Shown here piece after piece: positions 33,230 through 43,720 of a stretch of DNA of 57,495 nt. The translations under genes were made by a program, and so were the position numbers. Numbering within the stretch: the first letter of the stretch is position 1; every line of letters starts with the position of its first letter. The notes beneath the pieces are model-generated. The model was not told the DNA's origin. It searched no databases and saw nothing but the letters and a program-made list of their open reading frames with translations. The stretch covers positions 1 through 57,495 of the forward strand of contig JADRCO010000079.1 of the NCBI GenBank assembly GCA_021464525.1. Reading direction: 5' to 3'. The DNA comes from Rhizophagus sp. LPA8_4_AMF. Taxonomy: Eukaryota; Glomeromycota; Glomeromycetes; Glomerales; Glomeraceae.

Positions 33230-35338
33230 TTAAATATCTAAAATAAAAGTTGTTTCGTTATAAATTCTACCAGTTTCTTTATTTTTAGCAGTAGCTTTAA
33301 TCTCCATTCTACCAAAAGTAAGGGAGAATTCAATGCGTTTGTTTATAGCTGAGCGTTCGTCATTACTTCTAACAATCCTCAGGGTCCCTAATTGTTTCAT
33401 TTCTGGTTCATTACAAAATTTTGCATTATAACTTGGGGTATAATAAATATTAAAAGATGCGACATTTTGATTTGATCTTAAAGGAAGAAACTCTCCCCAA
33501 AATTTTTGATCTACTTTAACTTTTTTACCGCGCTTTGCCAATTCATAAAAATAAAATATCATCCCATCAGCCGTTCTCCTTTTTATGTCATCTTTTCCAT
33601 CAACCTATAATATGTGAATATTTTAATAAATAGGATTATAAATCTTTTTTATAAACGAAATAATACTCACCCATTTGCGACAAACTCCAATTCCATATGT
33701 CCATTTCAAAATTCGATCATGTATAATTTTAGGATTAAGACCATATATAATGGCACCATGAACTATTGCTGCTATAGGTATAGCTGGCGCAGCGGTAATG
33801 GGAACTCTATATTTGAATGTTTCTTTGACTCTACGAAGTAAGTAAGGAGATTCACTAAATCCACCCACCAAAAATATTGCCGTACATTTTTCGTTCGAAA
33901 AATTTAATTGATCATTAATTAATTTTATAATTTGATCAATTACAGGATCAAAAATTTCCTTAACGGTATTGAAATCAATTTTTAATACCCATCCAGCTTC
34001 CTCCATTTTTTTTCTGTGTTCACCTGTGACATAATTTGGTAATGCGTATTCTTGTAAATTTAATTTTAAAGTTCTATATTCTGTTGGTTCTCCACTAAAT
34101 TTAAATTTAATACGCGTACAAAAAAACCTCTGTACTAGATACTGCATTTGTCCATAACAATTTGATTTAAATTTTTCTAAAGCTTGAATCCCAACTCTTC
34201 TTCCAAGCCAGTTTAAAAATTCTTTATCTACAAATGTGCTACCACATAGATAACCAGCACGTTCAGTAATTTCACTTAATAATTTTCCTGGAAGAAGTCT
34301 TCGTGATGTTAAATCGACTGTTCCACCACCACAATCAGCTACTAAGAAAGAATCTATTTTAAAAAAGGAAAATCATATATAAAATGAATTTAGTTTAAAT
34401 ATTTCACAAAAGAATTTTTTAGAGGAAATATATATGTACCATACGATTGCAAGTTATGCTGATTTACGACGGTAAGACAATGGAGTGCTGCAGCTTCAGC
34501 TAATGAAACAGAAATAAAAAAAAATTAAACAAAAAAAGATTGAACAAATCGAATTGTTAATTTAATAGACATACGTTCGGTGGTAAAATCGAGATGATCT
34601 GATTCAAAAGAAGTTATTAACCCTGCTTTGTATGCACATTCTCTCATAATTCCAGTTGTATGTGGAGGCTATGAGAAGTTAATAGAAAGTTAATTTTAAT
34701 TTTTTTTTATTCATCAATAAATAAATAAATAAATAAATCATCACGTACCCATTCAGCAGGGATTGTTAGTACAAAATCGACTTGTTGAGGAAATTTTAAA
34801 GTAGGCCATCGTTTTTCTAGAGTTTTTTTGATTTTATCGCTCATTTGGGTTAAATAATCTTCAATGGCTTTTTTATAATTCAATTTAGATGGCAACCAAG
34901 GTTTTTCATTTTCTGATAAGCCTGATATATGTAACTTGAATAATTCTACAGGACGTGGACATTGTTCTTCTGGATCATCCGATACTTCGTCAAGATCTTC
35001 CACTAATGCTGGATACCCCCAATCGATAACTTTATTATAATTTTCATCATATTGAAGTGCTGTAGGTGCTTTTGAAACTCCTTCTTTCCCTGGCCTAATA
35101 ATTGGAATATCGAAAAACTAACTTAACTAGCAGATTTTGATTAAGAATGATTCCATCAATTAAAACATAATTACCAAGAATCGTTCACCACAACATTTTC
35201 AGGATTATCTTTATGAACATACGCAAAGCCTGAATACGTAGTTCCAAAGTCTATTGCAACGAGAACTCTAGTATCTTTAATAGGTTTAATATCGAGTTCT
35301 TCAATATCTTCAATAAGATCTTTAATATTTTTATTCAT
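33230..35338 (-). CDS. H6: Hsp70-like (HSPA12-type) ATPase, 6 exons
   Basis: Exons in transcript order: 35338-35175, 35094-34749, 34668-34575, 34499-34440, 34353-33671 and 33604-33230; 573 residues in frame. The layout equals H3 and H5. It has an extra acidic leader of about 18 residues (NIKDLIEDIEELDIKPIK) before the DTRVLVAIDFGTTYSGFAY start shared with H5. Other motifs: phosphate-2 DCGGGTVDLT, LCGSTFVDKEF and adenosine FLVGGFSESPYLLRRV. The C-terminal segment has YFYELAKRGKKVKVDQKF and IEFSLTFGRMEIKATAKNK and ends FILDI. It is probably an intact cytosolic ATPase and the functional counterpart of the frameshifted H5. It is head-to-head with CC8. Confidence 0.86.
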
Positions 35339-35953
35339 TACTATTAACTTTTTTTTTACTTCTTATATTTTTAAGCTGAAGATTTAAGGAGTAAAATTTT
35401 TGGTAATGAAAAGGAAAATGAAACGACCATAATCGAAATAAATAAATAAATATAAGGCAGGTCAATCTGCAATTCTGAATTCGACTAAATACGAAAACAA
35501 AAATATCCTATTTAAGAAATTATTATGTAAATCAAAAGTGGTTTATCCCATAAAAAGGCTATTCATACCCAGCCCCGTACCCGTACGGCCGTTACCTCTC
35601 ACTATAGTAATACGATCTACAATCACGTTTAAACTTATCTAATAAATGTATTTTTATGAATTTGGCAATTGCGAGTTGCGACCAGACTGATGGTAAATGT
35701 CCCGAGTCCAGACTGATGGTAAAGAGTACATTTTTTCATTATTTGATCCACTAACCGAATCCCTTCTGTTGGGCTAATTTGTCATTTATCTTCATTTTTC
35801 AAAGAATGGCGTAATAAAATTAAGTAATACCGCCTAACGTGATTGTAGATCATGATTGGAAGGGGTACAAATAACAAAAGGGGAGGGGGTACGAGTAACA
35901 GCCGCAATTACGTTTGTTGTTAATCCAATTGTCCCCAACTAATTTTAAAAATT
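35339..35953. promoter_or_regulatory. Divergent upstream region between H6 and CC8
   Basis: This 615-bp spacer lies between two start codons facing apart. It has a less AT-rich patch (about 35570-35730) with a short direct repeat, CCAGACTGATGGTAAA, at about 35682 and 35709. No coding potential is seen. Confidence 0.45.
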
Positions 35954-37471
35954 ATGGCGTCAAGTCAAACATCTTTAAAACGAAGAGGTCCAAAACAAGA
36001 TCGAGAGACTGCTAGAAATCACAGTAAAAATGATACACAATTATATTCTTTAAATACAATTAATGCGTTGGACTGGCAATTACTTATGTGGTTCGCTTCC
36101 TTGGAAACAGTTGAGAATTATATTTGTTTATTTATTGTTATTTGGGATGCTATCCCAGTACGAAATAAACCAGGATTTTCTGAAGAATTTAAGGAAGAAA
36201 CTAATAATTTAATTCAAATTATCAAGAGGTTAAATATTTCAGAAGAAAACGATAAGAATTATCCTAAAATGTTAGATGATTACAAAGATTTTCGTTTTTT
36301 AAGTAATCAAACTTTTCGACAACATTTAGTTCATGATGTTTGGGTAGAATTAGAAAGCCATGGATTAAACAATAATTCTTATGCTGTTTCGAATCAATTA
36401 GAACGTTGTTCATTCTTTCAAAAAAGAGAGTTAAGAGCGATGGTTTTCTCTAGGATAAAATCTTTTCAATCATTTTCAAAAAAAACAAAAGAAGTAAAAG
36501 AATTACAACAAGCACCCCTTAATAATAAGGTGGAAGATGAAAATCAAGAAATACTTTTAAAGGAAAATGAAAGTTTAAAAAATCAAATAGCAATTTTAGC
36601 CGAAAAAAGTTCACAAATTGGTAATTCAATAATTCTCGAAGACGAAATAAATAGCAAAAAACAATTAATTAATGATATTACAGAGTTACAAGATACTCTC
36701 TCAGATTTTACAATGGTTCAAGGAAGTGATTATAAGATTATTGACGAACCTGCAGCTTCTCTTTTAAAAACTTGGAAATGTAAAGTAGATTATCCCAGTG
36801 CAAGAGCAAATGTTGTTTTAGGGACTTTGCTTCAACGTCTTGTAATTGCAACAATTTTAGATGAAGTTCAACATTATTTGCAATATTCTCGTTCTTCTGG
36901 AGAGATTGATCCGACTCTTGAAAGTGATATGGTAAATGCCAGTGAATCTCTAATCAAATACGCAAAATTATTTAATGATAATCGTAAAGGAGAAGATGAA
37001 ATCACCAATATTACACCCACTATAATCCGTCGACATGTTTATTCAGTTCTTAGTCATCGAGGTTTTTCTAATGAACATCTTTTAATCAAAGAAATAGCAG
37101 ATAAATTGCTGGATGAGATGAATAAATATAGACAAGTTGTAGATAAAGAAACCAACGATGAATTAAATGATCAAGCTATTCAGATAGCACGTAAAGTGAT
37201 TGATATTTTTTGTTTTCGTTTAAAAGCACAATCTTTTGAGCCGACTTTTCAATTTTTTGAGGCTGGTCAAGCTGTAGATGCACGTTTCATGCAAGGGGTT
37301 TTTGGACGTGATGAAATTAGAAACTTGGAAGTGGAAGCTTGCGGATTTCCTTGTATCGGTATATTTGATGGTGATAAATCGGTTCAAAAAGTTTATACAA
37401 AAGCTCAAATTATTACAAGACCAAAAACCAATAATACTAATGAAAGATATATTGTTTATTCCATGAAGTAA
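35954..37471 (+). CDS. CC8: coiled-coil partner protein, N-terminal type II
   Basis: Intronless gene for 505 residues, starting MASSQTSLKRRGPKQDRE as in CC7. The type II domain (about 38-178) has WQLLMWFASLETVENYICLF and LRAMVFSRIKSFQSFSKK. A coiled coil (about 195-225, ENQEILLKENESLKNQIAIL) follows. Relative to CC7 the linker is rearranged and the motif of the form LGNLTNVSWNDDD that usually opens the C-terminal domain is missing, so this domain begins directly at the KKQLINDITELQD helix. The rest is typical: ITPTIIRRHVYSVLSHRGF, GVFGRDEIRNLEVEACGFP and YTKAQIITRPK. It is head-to-head with H6. Function unknown. Confidence 0.82.
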   Translation: MASSQTSLKRRGPKQDRETARNHSKNDTQLYSLNTINALDWQLLMWFASLETVENYICLFIVIWDAIPVRNKPGFSEEFKEETNNLIQIIKRLNISEENDKNYPKMLDDYKDFRFLSNQTFRQHLVHDVWVELESHGLNNNSYAVSNQLERCSFFQKRELRAMVFSRIKSFQSFSKKTKEVKELQQAPLNNKVEDENQEILLKENESLKNQIAILAEKSSQIGNSIILEDEINSKKQLINDITELQDTLSDFTMVQGSDYKIIDEPAASLLKTWKCKVDYPSARANVVLGTLLQRLVIATILDEVQHYLQYSRSSGEIDPTLESDMVNASESLIKYAKLFNDNRKGEDEITNITPTIIRRHVYSVLSHRGFSNEHLLIKEIADKLLDEMNKYRQVVDKETNDELNDQAIQIARKVIDIFCFRLKAQSFEPTFQFFEAGQAVDARFMQGVFGRDEIRNLEVEACGFPCIGIFDGDKSVQKVYTKAQIITRPKTNNTNERYIVYSMK

Positions 37472-40400
37472 GTTATAATAATCTATTTGGAAAAATTATT
37501 TTACGCTTTTGTTATGTAATATAAATAGGCACAATATACAGTATTTTATTAAATTATTTAAAAAATGGATTCATAGATTATAAGCCATTCATTGTTTTTT
37601 ATACTTTTTTTTTGTCCCACATAATTTAAATACGTAAGCACATCAACACATACTCTAAATGAATCAGGTTTACGATTTGACAATAACGGCCCTAGCGGTA
37701 TATGATAATCAAAATGAAATTAACTCGAATAAAAGCATCATTATCTTCAATTTTATCAGCGGATTCTCAATCTTATTCTGAACGTGTTTATATTAGTTCA
37801 TGTAAATTATTAATTGTTGGTTAACATCAAATTTCAATGGTAATGTTTGTGAATTTAGGGTAAAAGTCATCATCAAAGGGCTGGAATTGGTGATAGTGCA
37901 ATTACTTGATGAGTTATGTATTCCTTTTATACAGTATTATGGATCATAAGTTGACATGGGATTTCAGAATCTAATCTACTCGGAAAGCGGGTGATTTAAA
38001 ATAATTTGAATGATCTTATATTATTGTTGGATGATTGATCTATCTATTACATTGCAGTTGGGGATGTATGAAGTTATGGGCCTAAGTTACCAAAGATAAG
38101 ACTATTATTCCTGACTCTAGTCAAAAAGCAATTATCAACGACATAGGCGATCTCAAGTCATGTGTCTTATTATTTTAATATCATATAGATGATTTAATAA
38201 TATAAATTAGTGGATGATTTTAAATTATAATTTAAACAGTGGACGATTTTTTACAATAAAAGATTTAGATACAGAACTTATCAATCTCGTTGATAAACTT
38301 TTTGATTATATAGTCGACCTAGTGTCTATTGTGAAGCCAACTTATATATTTATGCTTTCATCTTTAACGAAATATTCGCAAATTCATTAATTATTTCAAG
38401 ACCTTATGGATTTTGTAATTGTGTTTACCATATCAGTTTCTAAAAGTCACGTAAAATATTATCCATTATTTGAAAATTAGGATTAGTTATTTTAAACAAT
38501 TATATATATAAAATTTGTAATGCATTATTTAATGGATTTATTCTATTTGAACAATACAAGAAATTTATTTATATGTGATTACTGAAGATACTGTATATTT
38601 AGAAGATCAAACTGATTTTAAGATATGATTCAGTTTGTATTAAAAGTTGGCTTACTGAGCTGGAGCTATTGTCTATCATTGCTTAAAGTATACCGAATCT
38701 TTTAAACATTGAATATTATCCGTGAGTACTTTGTGAGATACCGGTATTTTAAAGGAGGTACTGTATGTTTAGGTTAAACACTAATTTGCCAACAAGGGGA
38801 GATATGATACGGTTGTTTTAATGTTCTATATATTGTATTTGGGTCTTATTGGATACGGATACTTTAAGCAGTGCTGGACGGTAAAATCATTTTGTATACT
38901 ATTAGCTTTGAATCTGCTAAACGACTTTACTGACTTAAACAAATATTTATCTTTAATAATTGTGAATGAACCTTTGTTATCTAATGACATAGCAAGAAGC
39001 TGTTTTTACTAAATTCAGTTTTTTGATTATGATTTTTTCAATAATCAATAAGGTCTCACTTTTTAGTTATAAATGATTTGCTTGCCTAATATTCATTTAA
39101 AAAATATAAATTAACAAACAAATTAACTATAATTTTTTTAATCAAGTGTAACTAACGAAATTCTAGATAAAAAATTGGTGAAAGATAGTGAGGAATTGCT
39201 TGTAAAATGAGATTAAGCTGTAAGTAGGTTAAAACTGATCAATTTTAGTAATTTTTTACAACTCTAAAACTTCAACATACTAATGAATGGATCAGTCAAA
39301 ATTAAATATAGACAAAACTTATCAATATAACCACCAGGTTTCTTTTATTTAATGCTATTAACATCGATATGTTCAATTCATATCATTAAAATTGACAAGA
39401 TATAGCTTATGATTTTGGTATTTTCAGAGGTTTTAGCACTTGGGGCTATACTGCCCATCTATATGGCACACTCCAATGCAATTGATTACATATAAGCAAA
39501 ATAAGCTTATAAATTATAATGTCATTGGGAATGAATCGGTGCTGGTCCCAACAAAGGACGGACCGAACGGATTTGTAAATAAAATGATTTAAAATTCTAT
39601 CTACAGGTCCTGTAGATTTTTCTAGCCATTATAAATGTCTTTATGCGTATATAAAGTGGTGGCAAATAATAAAACTCTGTAACTTGATTTGATACATTAG
39701 AATTATCATTTGAAGTTATTCGAGAAGATTTCTTTTACTTTATTACGTATGGATTCATGATAAAATAGTTCAAGAACATAATTCGTTTTCACATTTTGCT
39801 AACTAAAACAATACACAATATTTAAATCTATTGCGAACTGACTCAGGGCCGATTCAGGACTATCGTATTTAAGACCAAGTCAGACCAGACCGACAGAACC
39901 GGACTGATGGGGTCAGTCTGGTTAAACTTGATGGTTTGATGGAGTCAATGATAAAAGGACTGATCAGATCAAAACTGTGATCCAGAACATATAAAAAATT
40001 TTTTTTAGAAAAAACGATTATATACTTATATTGATAAAATTGAATTTCTTTTTTTAAAAAAAATGATTCTTTGATGAATCGGTTTTTATAAGAAACGGAC
40101 CTATTAAACAAAATTGTTCTTTAATTCTTTTTTATTAGCAAAACAAGTTACATTAAAGAAGTTTCCCATCGTTCAGGTGAAACCGAAGATCAGATCTCGT
40201 TGTTGGTCTTCGTACTGGACATATTAAAACAGGAGTCCAAGATTTTTTTTATCACGATTCATACGCTATCACCATCTGATCCTACTTAATCAGAATGATT
40301 AACATATCCCTATATTGAAGTTACCCTGCTTCCAGTATCGGGACTTTTCGCCGATATCCATTTCTCCGAAACCCATCTCACCGGAGCCATTTCGCCGAAA

Positions 40401-42024
40401 ATTATTTATTACACTTGGTTATTTTATTGTTTTATACTAAAAATACTGTAGTATAGTAAATCTAAATAAAAAATCTTTTATATATGGGACATGAAGGTGC
40501 AATTAATTATTCCGGACAGAATTAATGTATATAGTATATACAAGTTATATATTAGATTTTATTAGTCGATAACTCGTGATTATTATAACAAATCTTTAAA
40601 ATTTATTATTATAAACAGATAAACGTTAGTTTTACAATAAAATATCGGTATAATATATAGATTATCTTGCTTCAATTATAATTTTTAAATTCAATACATG
40701 CGGATGCACGGTATTATTATAATCATGACTTATGAGTTTGTATTGACCAATTTAGTTTGTAATTAAATTGAATTCTATAAATAAATAAATAAAATGTATA
40801 TCGAATTTAAGATTTTTAGAACTTTTCAATGTTTTATTAAAAATTAATGTTTAATTAACTAAGGACCATAATGAGAATTGTGACCAAAATTAAATACTGT
40901 ATCACCAACGAAATAAATCACGCTTTAATTTATTATTTATTACACAACTTTAATTCTATTGGGTTAAAAAATATTAGTCAATAATTATCGAAATTTAATT
41001 ATTATAAAATTTATTTGTTCATTAATTAATTAATTTTTTAGTTATCGAAATTTAATTATTAATAAAATTTATTTGTTCATTAAAATATGTTCGCCAATTA
41101 TTGTGTTTGTAGAAACTTTTAAGTAGATCTATAATCAACCGAATTACTGTAATGTGAGCGTACCGCAAAAAAAATTTTTAGGGTCAATTAACTTTTTTAT
41201 TATTTGGAACATTTGTTTAATTTTACTGTACCTGCATGCATAATTGTAAAATACTGCGCCCGCAGGAAATCCTCGTGTAACATTCATTAATAGAAATTTT
41301 TTTTAATTTAAATTCTCATTAACTGTTAAGTTTTGATCTACAAGGTTATCAATTTCCAAACCAGTTTACCAATTTTAAAAAAATAAATGTTACAATACTT
41401 AAATTGATCAACGATGATTTTTGCTAAAAAAAGTTAAAAAAGTAATCAACAATAAAGATTAATAATTTAAAAAATTCAAAAAAGTTCCAATGAGCGGGTT
41501 TAGTAGTAGTAGTAGTACAAGAAATACGATAGAAAAGATGGATCGAAAAATTTCGATTTCTTGGCAAAAGATGATATTACTATACTTGTGATGGATTGTG
41601 TTACTAGTTGTAATTTTTATTTAGATAAGATTTAAAACTTTACTTACTAATTGCACGATAGGAATCAACAATCGGAATTGAAATAGCGTAATGCATAATA
41701 AATAATGAAAATAATGATAAATAATGATAAATAATGATAAATGGAAAGATGAATTTGTACATTACACGATCAGAAATAAAATCAATTAGTACGACAAACA
41801 TACGAATCACGCGAAAATAATTTTAGAAAAGCACGGTACGATATATGATAAATGTCTATACTCTATATGATATCGTTATATGATACCTATTTTTTTTTTG
41901 GTAAGATTGAAAAATTGAGAAATCGAAAATTTTTTTATTACTCTCTGCATATAATGCAATTTTTTTTATTACACCTCGCGAATAATACAATAAATACAAT
42001 AATACAATAAATACAGTACATTAT
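37472..42024. other. Long gene-free AT-rich region
   Basis: About 4.5 kb without a gene that I can support. Open frames are short and low in complexity. Small patches of higher GC (about 39840-39990 and 40320-40400) look like worn repeat material: the first repeats CAGACC/GACTGAT-like words, and the second contains TTTCGCCGA twice. No transposon protein could be read with confidence. Confidence 0.55.
40985..41082. repeat. Tandem repeat, two copies of about 57 bp period
   Basis: TTATCGAAATTTAATTATTA followed by TAAAATTTATTTGTTCATTA occurs at 40985 and again at 41042, with only a 1-nt difference. This is a recent local duplication in noncoding DNA. Confidence 0.8.
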
Positions 42025-42142
42025 TTAAACGTCAACAACGTTTAAAGAAAGAATTTGAATATCATTATTTTCTTCTTTTTTATGATTTACATGTAATTCT
42101 ATTACAAAATTTCTAACTTTTTCATTATCATTATCATTATTA

Positions 42143-42179
<37 letters not shown>

Positions 42180-43011
42180 GAAGATTTAATAATAAATTCC
42201 TACATTGATCAAAATTATCTAATCTATAACGAATTGGTAATTTTGAATTAGATGGTTTTGCTCTTTCTAAATATAAAGACATTTCAACTATAGTAATAGA
42301 TAAATAACATTTTATCCATAATACAGAAGGACCTGATATAATAACAAAAATGATTGAACACATAAATTCTACAAAGAAACGAAGATGAGTAAGTCCATTA
42401 CTCTTTTTTTTACTTTCATCATAAAAAATGACGAAACCAAAATAAACAATGAATAAAGGTAGATTTGGTATAATTATAAAAAGTCCATTTATAAAATCAA
42501 CATACTCAAAATGTATAGCGATACCCAAAAATATCAAATTTATAATATATAATATTAAAGGAATTAATCTTTTTTTAATATATTTTTCCATTTTATTTAT
42601 TTCCCTCTTATCATTTCTTAAGAATGATTTATTAAAATAATTACTTTCTTTTAATATAAGAAGATAATTTATAATATAAATTGGTGCAATAAACATAAAA
42701 TAAATCCAAAAGAATATATCACCTCCTTCAGAATAACAAAGATAAGTGAATAATATCGTTAATCCCATATCAGCCATTCCTAATATGATGAATGAACTAA
42801 ATAAATAAATATTCATTCCATAATTTAAGGATAAATATATGATAAGAGGTATCATAAATCCTGTAGCCGCATCAAAAACTGTTTCAATGTTGCCATTTCC
42901 ATCAAACAAAGTGTCTTTAAGAGCAAACGTTGATGGTATAAATAAGAAAATTATTGAGAAAAATAGATTTTTAAATTTGAAGTTCATATTTTGAATATTT
43001 TTGATATACAA
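42025..43011 (-). CDS. Multi-pass membrane protein of unknown family with C-terminal poly-Asn
   Basis: Frame of 328 residues, no introns seen. A hydrophobic N-terminus (FFSIIFLFIPSTFA, cleavage likely after Ala) suggests a signal peptide; the second Met (MNFKFKNLFF, residue 9) may be the real start. About six or seven hydrophobic segments follow between residues 45 and 245, for example GFMIPLIIYLSL, LFSSFIILGMADMGLTILF, IYFMFIAPIYIINYLLIL, LILYIINLIFLGIAI and LPLFIVYFGFVIFY. The last about 80 residues are hydrophilic with an Asn run coded by ATT repeats on the plus strand (42124-42179), so it is probably a plasma or endomembrane protein with a long cytosolic tail. I do not recognise the family. 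It is divergent from the lipase gene. Confidence 0.65.
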
Positions 43012-43720
43012 TAATTTTTAATATAATTTTATTTTATTTTTTTTTTTAAAAAAAAAAAGGGGGAAAAGATGATGTTTGAAATGTTCAAAATGTTGCAAGT
43101 TCAAAATGTTCAAGATATTCAAAAGGATTTTAAAGAAATAACGCAACTTTTTATATTAGTGATATAATGATAATTGTAAATTGATCGTGGTTACAATTTT
43201 CCTAATTTATAAGTAATCAAATTTCCTTTTATATTACATTAAAACAAACTTTCGTATGAGCACCCAGGTGACCCTTTTTTTAACAAACAACGAACAATAT
43301 ATTTCTTGCACCCAAACAATAATTACGGAATGTACAAGAAATATTAATATGTAATTGCATACATATTTCCATTTGATAAACATTGTAATTTTGCTGATTA
43401 AAATGAATAATATTATTCTTTTATACTTTCACGTTTTTTTATAATTAACTTTAATTTCTCACATTTATGAAACAACAAAGAGATCTGTTTTTTGAGTTTA
43501 GTAAGTACTATATTTAGAATTTTATACCTTTTCCTATTTTTTGAAAAATCCATTTAAACTGACCAATTTTATCCATCATTAATTTCATGTTTTTCAAAAA
43601 AAAACAAAAACAAAATTCGATAAATAATATTATTAATATTAATAATCTTAATATTAATAATCAAATACAAATATTAAAAATATAAATAAACATAAAAACC
43701 TATTTAAAAATTATTGTAAT
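43012..43720. promoter_or_regulatory. Divergent upstream region between membrane protein and lipase
   Basis: This 709-bp spacer lies between opposing start codons. It contains a T-run/A-run tract (43037-43058) near the membrane-protein start and short repeats of TTCAAAATGTT-like words at 43076-43125. No other element is clear. Confidence 0.45.

Noticed and set aside
4181-35338. Bacterial origin of the Hsp70-like genes by recent transfer
   Set aside because: They have many spliceosomal introns and local base composition and belong to a eukaryote-wide HSPA12-like group, so recent transfer is not supported.
3883-35953. CCAAT/ATTGG boxes in the divergent spacers
   Set aside because: A 5-bp motif on either strand is expected by chance in spacers of 300-900 bp, so presence in each is not evidence of a shared regulator.
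37472-42024. Transposon genes in the long gene-free stretch
   Set aside because: Some patches look repeat-derived, but no reading gave a recognisable transposon protein.
42124-42179. Triplet repeat in the membrane-protein gene considered as a noncoding microsatellite
   Set aside because: It lies in frame inside a 328-codon frame and codes Asn, like the similar tract in the lipase.
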